Translations under genes and position numbers: made by a program
Assembly (NCBI GenBank): GCA_963718105.1
Contig: OY970352.1
Coordinates: forward strand, 620,001 to 684,000
DNA length: 64,000 nucleotides
DNA from: DASYKT01 sp963718105
Lineage (GTDB): Bacteria > Acidobacteriota > Blastocatellia > Pyrinomonadales > Pyrinomonadaceae
Reading direction: 5' to 3'
Shown here: in pieces, positions 43,769-52,197 of the stretch
How positions within the stretch are numbered: the first letter of the stretch is position 1
Layout of the letters: every line of letters starts with the position of its first letter
The notes under the pieces: model-generated
Database searches by the model: none
The model's input: only the letters and a program-made list of their open reading frames with translations
Told to the model about the DNA's origin: nothing

Positions 43769-44836
43769 TCAGAGGTATTTACGCAACACTTGAAATCTGT
43801 CAAACGCATCTTCAGGGTGGAGCGGCAGGGCCAGTTTGTTATCCAGTTTGCGCATTTGTTCCTGCAGTTTTTCGGTAAAAAAAATCGTTCCGTCGTCGGC
43901 GATGTTTTCAACGCCGTCCAATTTGGAGCTCAGCCACTGGAATTCAACGATTTCATTCAAACTAACTGACGGCGGCAGGTTTAATTCGATCACCCCGGAT
44001 TGGATTGAAACCGGATAACCGCCGGGCAGCCCCAGGGGCGAAGGAGCGGAAGTTTGAAGCAACTCTCCGTCAGGGTAAAAAGCGCGGATGATCGCAAGGG
44101 TATTAGCTGTGCTGATAATATTTAATTCCCGGTTAGATTTGACTCTGAAGCCGCCAGCGTACGCCAGGTGGTCTTTTCTCGATCCGTCAGGGCCGAGGTA
44201 AACTCTTGGCCGATGTTCGGGGTTTTTCGGTTGACGCGAAAGCATGGCGCCGGTTACATGGGCGTGATGAGCGACAACGCGAACCTCCGAAATAGCATTC
44301 GGATCGGCCGCGGTTTGGCGTAAAACCGCCTGCACCTTGGCCGCGATCATGGACACGTTGCCGATGCCGATACTCGGAGCTAAATTAAGTCTCGAAAGAA
44401 CAGGGTTGACAATATCCGGGTATGAACAGTTAATCACCGGCAACCGAAGGCCGGTTTCCGCGACAGCTTTCATAATGGCCAAGGTAAGTGGTATCTGTGC
44501 CGGAAGCTGCGCGGCGAATCCGGCAGTACGCAATATCCCGGCCGCTCGCGATCTTCTGCCGACATACCAGGGAGACAACAAAGAAGCGCACTGAACGATA
44601 AGAGTCGGTTTTACCGAACGAATGACTTTTTCCGCCGCTCTTTGATCGGACGCGTCGAGCGGGATAAAACGGACGTTATTTTTACTGCTTATTTTTAGTA
44701 AATTCACGAAAGAGGAGTGCTTCGCCTCTTGCCTGGAAGCTAAAACGATCTCCTTCTCGCCGGAGTCGATGGCGAGCCCGGTGGCAATGCGTTTTCCGAG
44801 ATCGCCCAAGCCGATTATCAGAATTCTTTTTAACAT
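43769..44836 (-). CDS. NAD(P)-binding oxidoreductase, saccharopine-dehydrogenase-like Rossmann protein
   Basis: A 355-residue protein starting MLKRILIIGLGDLGKRIATG, a classic G-x-G-x-x-G dinucleotide-binding fold at the extreme N-terminus. NNVRFIPLDASDQRAAEKVI and TLIVQCASLLSPWYVG follow, as in saccharopine-dehydrogenase-like proteins. The C-terminal half (HHAHVTGAMLSRQP and GGYPVSIQSGVIELNLPPSV) does not match a substrate class I know. It converges with the NagZ-like gene (32 bp apart). A role in oxidising or reducing an intermediate of the cluster is inferred only from location. Confidence 0.65.
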   Translation of the reverse strand: MLKRILIIGLGDLGKRIATGLAIDSGEKEIVLASRQEAKHSSFVNLLKISSKNNVRFIPLDASDQRAAEKVIRSVKPTLIVQCASLLSPWYVGRRSRAAGILRTAGFAAQLPAQIPLTLAIMKAVAETGLRLPVINCSYPDIVNPVLSRLNLAPSIGIGNVSMIAAKVQAVLRQTAADPNAISEVRVVAHHAHVTGAMLSRQPKNPEHRPRVYLGPDGSRKDHLAYAGGFRVKSNRELNIISTANTLAIIRAFYPDGELLQTSAPSPLGLPGGYPVSIQSGVIELNLPPSVSLNEIVEFQWLSSKLDGVENIADDGTIFFTEKLQEQMRKLDNKLALPLHPEDAFDRFQVLRKYL

Positions 44837-44886
44837 TATTCAAGCGTTGAGAAAGTCATTAAAAACATCCGGAAATATTTCCGATT

Positions 44887-45534
44887 TTAGATTTTGCGAA
44901 GCCCGCAAAGCGCATTTTGCCCGGACCGCCTGGCGGTTTCGGCATTTGTTAACGGTAAGCCGTTCCAGTCAGTAAAAAGCAAAAGCTCCCCGCGCGGCTC
45001 CAACAGCCCCATGAGGTCATACCAGGTATGGTTGTGGATGCCGGTATCGGGACACTGCCTGCCAGAAAAATCTGTTCTTATTTGTAATATGAAGAAACCG
45101 TTCGGACGCAAAATCCTTAGTATTGAATCTGTATTATCGTGTACGTTCACCCCGAATTTATTTTCTCCGGGACCCAGTTCGTAATGAAACCAGCTCAGGC
45201 CGCGGACAAACACGACATCGAAGTCGTTTTCCGGAACTTTGAGCAAAAAGCTATGTGCGTCTTCGCATAAAAAATTTACATCGGGATATGAGCTTCGGGC
45301 TTTTTCAATCGCCGTTTTGCTGGCATCGAGCGCTGTGACCTGATAGTCCAACTGTTGGAATATTGCCGCATGAACTCCGGTGCCGCAACCCAACTCAAGT
45401 AATTCTCCCTTGGGGGGAATCCGGAGAGGCTTAAGAATGCGGTAAATTAAAAATAGGCATTCGCTGTTCGCATCGTATTCCCAGCCCCCGCCTTCATAAA
45501 ACCGATCATAATTTTCCGGCGTACTTTTTTCCAT
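44887..45534 (-). CDS. Class I SAM-dependent methyltransferase
   Basis: A 215-residue protein with motif I ELGCGTG (47-53, LLELGCGTGVHAAIF). Motif II follows as YQVTALDASKTAIEKARSSY, then a post-motif FDVVFVRGLSWFHYELG, and LRPNGFFILQIRTDF for motif III. The profile matches small-molecule or sugar O/N/C-methyltransferases. It begins inside the 3' end of the glycosyltransferase gene (29-bp overlap), so the two are co-translated. Acceptor unknown. Confidence 0.85.
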   Translation of the reverse strand: MEKSTPENYDRFYEGGGWEYDANSECLFLIYRILKPLRIPPKGELLELGCGTGVHAAIFQQLDYQVTALDASKTAIEKARSSYPDVNFLCEDAHSFLLKVPENDFDVVFVRGLSWFHYELGPGENKFGVNVHDNTDSILRILRPNGFFILQIRTDFSGRQCPDTGIHNHTWYDLMGLLEPRGELLLFTDWNGLPLTNAETARRSGQNALCGLRKI

Positions 45535-46363
45535 AATTCCTGAAAGTTGAATTTCCCGTTCCTAACCGGATATCTGAAATACAATTCAACGATGGCGAAG
45601 AGAATTTTTCTCCGCTCATGAGGCGGCCCGGTTTAATAGTTGGTCCGTCTTTTTGTCGAATATCGTCATAAGTTTGCAAGATCTTTTGTACATAATCTGC
45701 TCGAGCTCGGGAAAAAAAACCGGTTTTTGGATCACTTGTCAGCGAATTTGGACGAACTGTCTGAAAATACAAAAATTTTTGCACATTGCCCAGTTTTACC
45801 ATCAGAGATGCCCTTAAAAAGAACTCCGTATCCGCAGCAAAACATACACTTCCGTCAAAGCCGGTTAATAGAGACAGTATTTTTCTGTCATAAAGCGCGG
45901 CCGGATGAAGTATCGAATTTGCCACAAGACCGTCTCTAAGAGCGTTCGAGGCATTTTCCGGGCACGCTTCAAATCCAAGGGGATCGCCATATATGTCCAC
46001 CAGGGTAAACCACGAACCGCAGCCAAGACAGGAGTTTTCACTCATAAAACGAAGTTGTTCGACGAATCTGTCCGGATGGCTTTCATCATCGGCATCCTGG
46101 AAAGCGAAATAAGCGCTTTCGGTCAATTTTAAAATCACATTGGCGATGTAATAAGGTCCGACTTGCTTCTTAAGCCGGACAAAAGTAACCTCCGGAAATA
46201 AAGTCAACAATTCTTTGTCAATGTCACCGCCGGCATCATCGATCACATATAAATCCAAATTACGATATCTTTGCCTTAGAATGGAGGAGATCGATCTGAC
46301 AATCCAACTGCGACATTTAAAGGTCGGTAATATTACTACAATCGTGGAATTGTCTGACTTCAT
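45506..46363 (-). CDS. Glycosyltransferase family 2
   Basis: A 285-residue GT-A fold enzyme. The N-terminus STIVVILPTFKCRSWIVRSI and ILRQRYRNLDLYVIDDAGGD form the nucleotide-binding start. The DXD-type metal site is FQDADDESHPDRF, and CFAADTEFFLRASLM carries the likely catalytic acidic residues. There are no TM helices, so it is probably a cytoplasmic peripheral enzyme. Donor and acceptor cannot be assigned. It is divergent from the transketolase genes, with a ~180-bp shared upstream region. Confidence 0.85.
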   Translation of the reverse strand: MKSDNSTIVVILPTFKCRSWIVRSISSILRQRYRNLDLYVIDDAGGDIDKELLTLFPEVTFVRLKKQVGPYYIANVILKLTESAYFAFQDADDESHPDRFVEQLRFMSENSCLGCGSWFTLVDIYGDPLGFEACPENASNALRDGLVANSILHPAALYDRKILSLLTGFDGSVCFAADTEFFLRASLMVKLGNVQKFLYFQTVRPNSLTSDPKTGFFSRARADYVQKILQTYDDIRQKDGPTIKPGRLMSGEKFSSPSLNCISDIRLGTGNSTFRNYGKKYAGKL

Positions 46364-46544
46364 ATAATGAGATATAAGGTGGCGGCAAACTCTTAAACAT
46401 TTTGTAAAGGGATACTTTCTTCCAGCCGCCGTTTATTTAATGCAGTTAAGGAGATTCCGGCCTCATTTTAGCATATTGGCCAAAAGCTCAGGTAAATTTT
46501 TTATAGTCCTTTCCGGCAATTGTCGGTATAATGGACGCTTAACG

Positions 46545-47384
46545 ATGAGTTTCCCACGAATCCAATCGTCAAGCCGGGCGCTTGAGGAAGAAGCTTTCGA
46601 GACACGTCGAGAAATCGTCGAAGCTTTGTATTCTTGCGGAGGAGGGCATTACGGAGGCGCCTTGAGTGCGCTCGATATAATACTCACTCTTTACCGGCGG
46701 GTTTTAAGGACTTGTCCGGAGGCTCCTTCTCATTCGCGACGAGACCGTTTTATTTTGTCTAAAGGGCACTCCGCTATCGCATTATATGCAGTTTTGCGAA
46801 GGTTAAATTTTTTTAATCACACCTTGGATGGATATGGAAGTATAGCTTCCTCTCTGGAAGGCCATCCTGATATGACGGTGCTTCCCGGAATTGATTTTTC
46901 AACCGGCTCGCTCGGGCAAGGACTTTCCGTGGGAATGGGAATGGCGATGGCTTTGAGTAAAACGAAAGAAAACGTTTGGGTATTGTTGGGTGACGGCGAA
47001 TGTCAGGAAGGCCAGGTATGGGAAGCCGCAATGCTGGCCCACCGCCTGAAGATCAGTAATCTCTACGCGGTGATCGATGCCAATGGCTTTCAGGAATGGG
47101 GCTGGAATTATGCGCCGGGTATCGATAATCAGCCGGTAGAAAATTTAGCTCAAAAGTGGCAGGCTTTCGGTTGGCAAGTCTTGGAGGCCGACGGCCACGA
47201 TTTCAATGATCTGGAAAGAACTTTTGCGCAAGCCCTTCAAATTTCCGATCAGCCAAAATTAATATATGCCAGAACAATCAAGGGAAAAGGCTTTCCTTTG
47301 ATTGAAAAAGATCCGCTTCGCTTTCACTGCACCTCTGTTAGCGGGGAAGAACAGGAAACTTTACTTGCTGATTATGGAAAATAA
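46545..47384 (+). CDS. Transketolase, N-terminal (ThDP pyrophosphate-binding) subunit
   Basis: About 279 residues. The split-transketolase N-half is evident from SCGGGHYGGALSALDIILTL, LSKGHSAIALYAVL and GSLGQGLSVGMGMA. The ThDP/Mg2+ motif is GDGECQEGQVWEAAMLA, then Asn180 in DANGFQEWG. I use ATG 46545 because family similarity starts there; an upstream in-frame ATG at 46440 would add 35 unrelated residues. It overlaps the C-terminal subunit gene by 11 bp. Stand-alone split transketolases in sugar clusters usually act on dedicated ketose or two-carbon-transfer steps and not in central metabolism. Confidence 0.9.
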   Translation: MSFPRIQSSSRALEEEAFETRREIVEALYSCGGGHYGGALSALDIILTLYRRVLRTCPEAPSHSRRDRFILSKGHSAIALYAVLRRLNFFNHTLDGYGSIASSLEGHPDMTVLPGIDFSTGSLGQGLSVGMGMAMALSKTKENVWVLLGDGECQEGQVWEAAMLAHRLKISNLYAVIDANGFQEWGWNYAPGIDNQPVENLAQKWQAFGWQVLEADGHDFNDLERTFAQALQISDQPKLIYARTIKGKGFPLIEKDPLRFHCTSVSGEEQETLLADYGK

Positions 47385-48300
47385 ACTTGGCGATTATTGT
47401 GGCCAATACTTGTCTGAACTGGCAATGACGAATGAGAAAATCTGGGTTTTAGACGGTGATTTGGCTGATTCGGACGGAGCGGTTCATTTTCCGGAGAATC
47501 ACCCCAATCGTTTTGTGATGGCGGGTATCGCTGAGCAGTCGATGATTTCCGTCGCGGCCGGCCTGGCAAGCTGTCAAATGCGACCCTTTGTTTTTTCGTT
47601 TGCGGCTTTTCTTTGTTATCGGGCCTACGATCAAATACGCGTATGTTTAAGCCAGGCTAAACAGCCGGTTACTCTTATCGGCTCGCATAGCGGCGGATGC
47701 GCTGGCCGTAATGGAAAAACTCACTGCGCCCTGAATGACATCGCTCTTATCGCTTCGTTGCCGAACTTTCATATTTGGTCCCCGGCTGACCGGCAAGATG
47801 TGGAATTTGCTTTGGACGAAATCCTGCGATACGAACAGCCGGCTTATATTCGTTTGCCTCGCGAGCCGCTCCCCGAAATAGGCGGAGATGCGTCTTACTA
47901 TCGATGGCTGGGTTTGCCGTCAGAAGTTACCATTGTTAGCACCGGTATAGCTTCTCATTGGGCGTTAAAAGTCAAAGAGATGCTTGCGCGCAAAAACATC
48001 GAAGCAAGCGTTCTTCATTTGCTTCACTTTCATCCGCTCTCCGAAAAATTGATAGCGGAAATTGCTTTCAACTCAAAGTATCTTTTTGTGTTGGAAGATC
48101 ACTACACACTGGGAGGGGTGTCAACTCTGATCCAGCATGCGATACCTTCAATTCGCGTGAACGCTTTGGGGTGGAAACCCGGCTGGTCAGGTAAATCCGG
48201 CAGCCAGTACGACATTTTAAATGAGAATGATTTATCTGCCGCCCAAATTGCCGAAAAAATCGATATTTCATTAAATACAAAGCACTTATGTTATCAATAA
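47374..48300 (+). CDS. Transketolase, C-terminal (pyrimidine-binding) subunit
   Basis: About 308 residues from ATG 47374, which overlaps the N-subunit gene. The pyrimidine-binding domain shows WVLDGDLADSDGA, FVMAGIAEQSMISVAAGLAS (Glu54 activates ThDP) and PVTLIGSHSGGCAGRNGKTH, then IWSPADRQDVEFALDEIL. The C-terminal transketolase domain follows (VTIVSTGIASHWALKVKEML and LFVLEDHYTLGGVSTLIQ). Together with the preceding gene it makes one complete heteromeric enzyme. It overlaps the following glycosyltransferase gene by 13 bp. Confidence 0.9.
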   Translation: MENKLGDYCGQYLSELAMTNEKIWVLDGDLADSDGAVHFPENHPNRFVMAGIAEQSMISVAAGLASCQMRPFVFSFAAFLCYRAYDQIRVCLSQAKQPVTLIGSHSGGCAGRNGKTHCALNDIALIASLPNFHIWSPADRQDVEFALDEILRYEQPAYIRLPREPLPEIGGDASYYRWLGLPSEVTIVSTGIASHWALKVKEMLARKNIEASVLHLLHFHPLSEKLIAEIAFNSKYLFVLEDHYTLGGVSTLIQHAIPSIRVNALGWKPGWSGKSGSQYDILNENDLSAAQIAEKIDISLNTKHLCYQ

Positions 48301-49112
48301 TCATCTCCTGGTGTAACAGAAAAGAGTTGGCCGAAGCTTTGCCGGGTATCGTTGAGATCGCCGAAAGCGTCAAGGGAGATATAACTATCGTTAATTTCAA
48401 AGGCTCGAATGACATGCTGCGACAGCAGATAAAAGCTTTTCGGGAATATGTATCGGTCATCGAAGTTTTAGAACAGCGCTCTTATTTTAACAAATCTGCA
48501 GCCCAAAACTTAGGCGCCGCGCGTACATCGCACCCTCTTTTATTTTTTACCGATTGTGACATTATCTATCCGAAAGAAACTCTCAAGGACCTGATTTCTC
48601 AACTTGAACAAGGAGGAGAAATAACTTTCGCTACACTGGCCAGCGTTACGGAATCGGAAACCAATTCCCGCGGCGGTAAGCACATAACATGCTTCGGCTA
48701 TCATCTTTATCTTCGCACAAGTGACAACCGCGAGCTGCGTATAATCGATAACGAAGAAGATACGGATACCGGCGGCCGGCAAGCCCCGGGATTACTGCTT
48801 GTCCGGCGGCCTCATTTTGAAGCGATAATGGGGTATAACTCCCGCCTTCACGGATGGGGATGGGAAGATCAGGACATGATTTCCCGGTTGACTCTGGGAT
48901 TGGGTTTAAAAAGAATAATGAGCGGGGCAGCAGTTCATATTTCGCATAGCGACGAAGCCCGTGTGGCGCATTACCCGATCAGCGATCGATGGCAAAGCCG
49001 CGACCAAATGTTCCGACAGGCCCTGGCTAATTACGACAATGCCGATTTTTCGGGAACATTTAATAAAGATAAAGATATTTTAAGTAATAAGATCCCCGGA
49101 GCGTTTTATTGA
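48288..49112 (+). CDS. Glycosyltransferase (GT2 with galactosyltransferase-type C-terminal domain)
   Basis: A 274-residue protein. Its N-terminal GT-A half has MLSIIISWCNRKELAEAL, NKSAAQNLGAARTSHPLLFF and the metal motif TDCDIIYP. The C-terminal half has FEAIMGYNSRLHGWGWEDQD, the Glyco_transf_7C signature with the catalytic GWGWED. It is translationally coupled on both sides (13-bp and 4-bp overlaps), within an operon of sugar-modifying genes. Donor and acceptor unknown. Confidence 0.85.
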   Translation: MLSIIISWCNRKELAEALPGIVEIAESVKGDITIVNFKGSNDMLRQQIKAFREYVSVIEVLEQRSYFNKSAAQNLGAARTSHPLLFFTDCDIIYPKETLKDLISQLEQGGEITFATLASVTESETNSRGGKHITCFGYHLYLRTSDNRELRIIDNEEDTDTGGRQAPGLLLVRRPHFEAIMGYNSRLHGWGWEDQDMISRLTLGLGLKRIMSGAAVHISHSDEARVAHYPISDRWQSRDQMFRQALANYDNADFSGTFNKDKDILSNKIPGAFY

Positions 49113-49885
49113 GCCAGCAACATGAACAAGAAAAGCCGCAGAAGATAACGAAGTTCATTCTTCTGGGACACGGGCGCAGCGGCTCTACGCTTCTTTCGTT
49201 AACGCTGGGTAAGCATCCGAACATACGCATGTTTCTCGAACTCTTTCATGACGATGAACGTGAACGTGAACTGTCATTTCGAGCTGATAAAAGATTTTAC
49301 CGGGATGGGGAGGACGCCGTCGAATTTTTACGGGAAGCCGTTTTTTACCCGAGATATTGGAAACAGCTTAAAGCCGTCGGATTTAAACTGTTTTATGATC
49401 ATGCACGCAGCACCAAAGAGGGGAAAAAGTTATGGTCTTTTCTAAAGATCAACAAGAATATTTATATCATTCATCTTATACGGCAAAACATATTGGAAAG
49501 CTGGATTTCATACCAGACAGCCCTGCGAAGCGATGTGTGGACATTAATGGAGCAGGATAAGCAAAAAGTGCCTAAGGTCGAACGGTTCGAATTGGATGCC
49601 CGGGGCTGTGAAGATTTTTTCAAGTATGTCGAGGAACAGCGAATGTGGGCGAGAAGTTTTTTTTCGCATCATCCGTTTATAGAAATTGAATACGAAAAAG
49701 ATCTATGTCAAAATTTTCACGAAAATATTTTCAAAGTTCAGGATTTCCTGGGAGTCCCGCGTCTCAGTACCCCTATTCTGACAAAGAAACAAGCGAACTT
49801 AACGCCCAGACAGCAAATCAGCAATTATGACAAATTGAAAAGCCATTTTGCGGGTACGGTTTATAGTGAATTTTTTAGAGCTTGA
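49109..49885 (+). CDS. PAPS-dependent sulfotransferase
   Basis: A 258-residue protein. The 5'-phosphosulfate-binding loop is GHGRSGSTLLSLTLGKHPNI (from residue 20). The 3'-phosphate-binding region is NKNIYIIHLIRQNILESWIS, and IEIEYEKDLCQNFHENI follows. It transfers sulfate from PAPS to a hydroxyl or amine of a carbohydrate or small molecule. The start is TTG 49109, overlapping the previous stop as TTGA. PAPS-synthesis genes are not in the window. Its presence predicts a sulfated final product. Confidence 0.82.
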   Translation: MSQQHEQEKPQKITKFILLGHGRSGSTLLSLTLGKHPNIRMFLELFHDDERERELSFRADKRFYRDGEDAVEFLREAVFYPRYWKQLKAVGFKLFYDHARSTKEGKKLWSFLKINKNIYIIHLIRQNILESWISYQTALRSDVWTLMEQDKQKVPKVERFELDARGCEDFFKYVEEQRMWARSFFSHHPFIEIEYEKDLCQNFHENIFKVQDFLGVPRLSTPILTKKQANLTPRQQISNYDKLKSHFAGTVYSEFFRA

Positions 49886-49985
49886 GGACAGGCTTCCGTT
49901 GCAGGTAAGGCGTAATATTGCCGCAGCGGCAGATGACACTCAGGTATTTTCCACAACCGATAATACTTAAGATAATTGCTAGAAA

Positions 49986-50993
49986 ATGAGTAAAGTGATC
50001 TATTCCATCGAGAACAAGTGCGTCATGGTCGCGGGCGGGGCGGGCTTTGTCGGTTCGGCCCTGGTAAGAGAACTTTTATTGTCCAAGGCGAAGGTAGTGA
50101 TTTATGATAATTTTCTTCACGGCACTTACGATAATTTAAGTCAGGTGGCGGATTCAGTCGCGGTTGTCCAGGGTGACGTTCTCAACCCCTGGAAACTAAC
50201 ACAAACACTAAAGGAATATGAGGTGGAATATATCATCGATTGTGTGGGCGACACTTTTGTGCCGACAGCATATGAGATCCCTCAGCGATTCTTCGATATA
50301 AATTTACAGGGAACATTCAATGTCTTAATGGCCGCTAAGGTCTGTAATATCAAAAGAATTCTCTATGTTTCGTCCACCGAGGTGTACGGGGAAAGTAATG
50401 AAATAAAAGTATCCGAAACGTCCACGCTGGCCCCGCTCAATACCTATGCCGTTTCTAAACTTGCTGCCGACCGTCTTTGCTTTACTTTTTTTGTCGAACA
50501 TCAAATACCTGTAATTATTGCCCGAATCTTTAATTGTTACGGCCCGCGCGAAACTCACCCGTACATTATTCCTGAAATTATTACTCAGCTTAACAAAGGC
50601 CCGATCATCAGCCTGGGAAATGTGGAAGCCGAACGGGATTTTACCTATGTTCACGATACGGCTAACGCCTTAATAGCGGTAATTACTTCCGATATTCCCA
50701 ACGGAGAGGCTGTTAATATAGGATCGGGAGGCACTTACAAGATCGCGGATTTGGTCAAGACCATTGCCCAAATTATGGATGTGCCCGATTATTCGATAAA
50801 TACGGAGAGCCGTCGGCTGCGGCGTTTAGATATAGATCGTTTCCAGTGTGACAATTCTAAATTAATGCACTACACGGATTGGAAACCGCAAGTAGATATA
50901 TACGAGGGCCTGAGCAGGACCGTGCAATGGTTCAGGGAAAACAATTTTGAGTGGCACTGGGAAAAAGTTTCCAACGACATTTTTTATTGCTGA
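49986..50993 (+). CDS. NAD-dependent nucleotide-sugar epimerase/dehydratase (extended SDR)
   Basis: A 335-residue extended SDR. The NAD-binding motif is GGAGFVG (17-23) in KCVMVAGGAGFVGSALVREL. The active site is RILYVSSTEVYGES with Tyr154-x3-Lys158 in NTYAVSKLAADR. ARIFNCYGPRE and ERDFTYVHDTANALI are the substrate-domain signatures of UDP/GDP-sugar 4-epimerases or 4,6-dehydratases. It lies 41 bp before a DegT-type aminotransferase, the usual pairing for making an aminated nucleotide sugar. Confidence 0.88.
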   Translation: MSKVIYSIENKCVMVAGGAGFVGSALVRELLLSKAKVVIYDNFLHGTYDNLSQVADSVAVVQGDVLNPWKLTQTLKEYEVEYIIDCVGDTFVPTAYEIPQRFFDINLQGTFNVLMAAKVCNIKRILYVSSTEVYGESNEIKVSETSTLAPLNTYAVSKLAADRLCFTFFVEHQIPVIIARIFNCYGPRETHPYIIPEIITQLNKGPIISLGNVEAERDFTYVHDTANALIAVITSDIPNGEAVNIGSGGTYKIADLVKTIAQIMDVPDYSINTESRRLRRLDIDRFQCDNSKLMHYTDWKPQVDIYEGLSRTVQWFRENNFEWHWEKVSNDIFYC

Positions 50994-51034
50994 CAAAAAG
51001 AATTTATCATTAAGTAGTATAGGAGTGTTGAACT

Positions 51035-52186
51035 TTGCCTGATAACAATGCTGAATTTATCCCTGTCTCGCGTCCGTATATGTGGGGAAATGAAAGCAGC
51101 TATCTCAAAAAGGCTGTGGACGAAGGGTGGATCTCTTCGCGCGGCGAATATATCGTCAAATTCGAGCAGCTTTTTGCGCGAACAATCGACGTTCCTTACG
51201 CGGTTGCAGTAAGTAACGGTACAAACGCTTTACATCTTGCTTTGTCGACACTTGGTATCGGAAAAGGTGACGAAGTTATCGTTCCCGATTTCAGCATGAT
51301 CTCACCGATCCTGGCTGTTCTGTATTGCGGCGCCACTCCTATTCCGATAGACGCCGATGCTACCTGGAATTTGGATCCCGAGTTGGTGGAAGAAAAGATT
51401 TCTTCAAAGACGCGGGCCATTGTTATCGTTCATACATATGGGCATCCGGCGCAAGTAACGGAATTGATAAGGATCGCCCGTAAGCATTCGCTATTTATAA
51501 TAGAAGATGCGGCAGAAGCGCTGGGCGCTACCGTAAACGGAAAATTAGTCGGCGGGTTCGGAGACATCGCTTGTTTCAGCTTTTATGCTAATAAGACGAT
51601 AACTACCGGTGAAGGTGGAATGTTGATAACTAAAAATCGGGAGTGGTACGAAAAAGCACGCTGGAAGCGTGATCTATGTTTCGGTGACGATTCCGAATCG
51701 CGTTTTATTCACCGGGAAATAGGATTTAATTACCGGCTCACGAATCTTCAGGCAGCCGTAGGGGTTGCGCAAATGGAACATTTTGCCGAAGCAGTCGAAG
51801 CAAAGATCGCAATCGGAGAAACATACAACAGTTTGTTAAAGGGAATCGGAGGCCTGACCCTTCCGCCGCAGACGACCTGGGCAAAAAACGTATACTGGGT
51901 TTATGGAATTGTTGTGGGTGACGAATTCGGGGTTTCTCGTTCTGAGCTTCAGCGGCTTTTACGGGACGCAAATATAGAAACCCGTAATTTCTTTTTCCCG
52001 ATCCACCGTCAGCCAATCATGGGCGGCAATACGAACGGCTCATTCAAGAGGTCCGTAAATCTGGCAGCTAACGGTTTATATCTGCCGTCTTTTATCGGCA
52101 TTTCAACAGATAATATCCGTCGGGTATGCGACTCGATCTATAAAGCCCATGATTCAAACGGCACTAACTCTGTTTTTGTCATGTAA
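51035..52186 (+). CDS. DegT/DnrJ/EryC1-family PLP aminotransferase
   Basis: A 383-residue sugar aminotransferase. Typical blocks are FIPVSRPYMWGNESSYLKKA, AVSNGTNALHLALSTLGIG, VIVPDFSMISPILAVLYCGA and FIIEDAAEALGA. The PLP-binding Lys187 is in CFSFYANKTITTGEGGML. The GYRLTN-like motif reads GFNYRLTNLQAAVGVAQM. It would add an amino group to a keto nucleotide sugar, probably the product of the SDR enzyme encoded just upstream. The start is TTG 51035 with AGGAG upstream. Confidence 0.9.
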   Translation: MPDNNAEFIPVSRPYMWGNESSYLKKAVDEGWISSRGEYIVKFEQLFARTIDVPYAVAVSNGTNALHLALSTLGIGKGDEVIVPDFSMISPILAVLYCGATPIPIDADATWNLDPELVEEKISSKTRAIVIVHTYGHPAQVTELIRIARKHSLFIIEDAAEALGATVNGKLVGGFGDIACFSFYANKTITTGEGGMLITKNREWYEKARWKRDLCFGDDSESRFIHREIGFNYRLTNLQAAVGVAQMEHFAEAVEAKIAIGETYNSLLKGIGGLTLPPQTTWAKNVYWVYGIVVGDEFGVSRSELQRLLRDANIETRNFFFPIHRQPIMGGNTNGSFKRSVNLAANGLYLPSFIGISTDNIRRVCDSIYKAHDSNGTNSVFVM

Positions 52187-52197
52187 AAAAACAAAGT

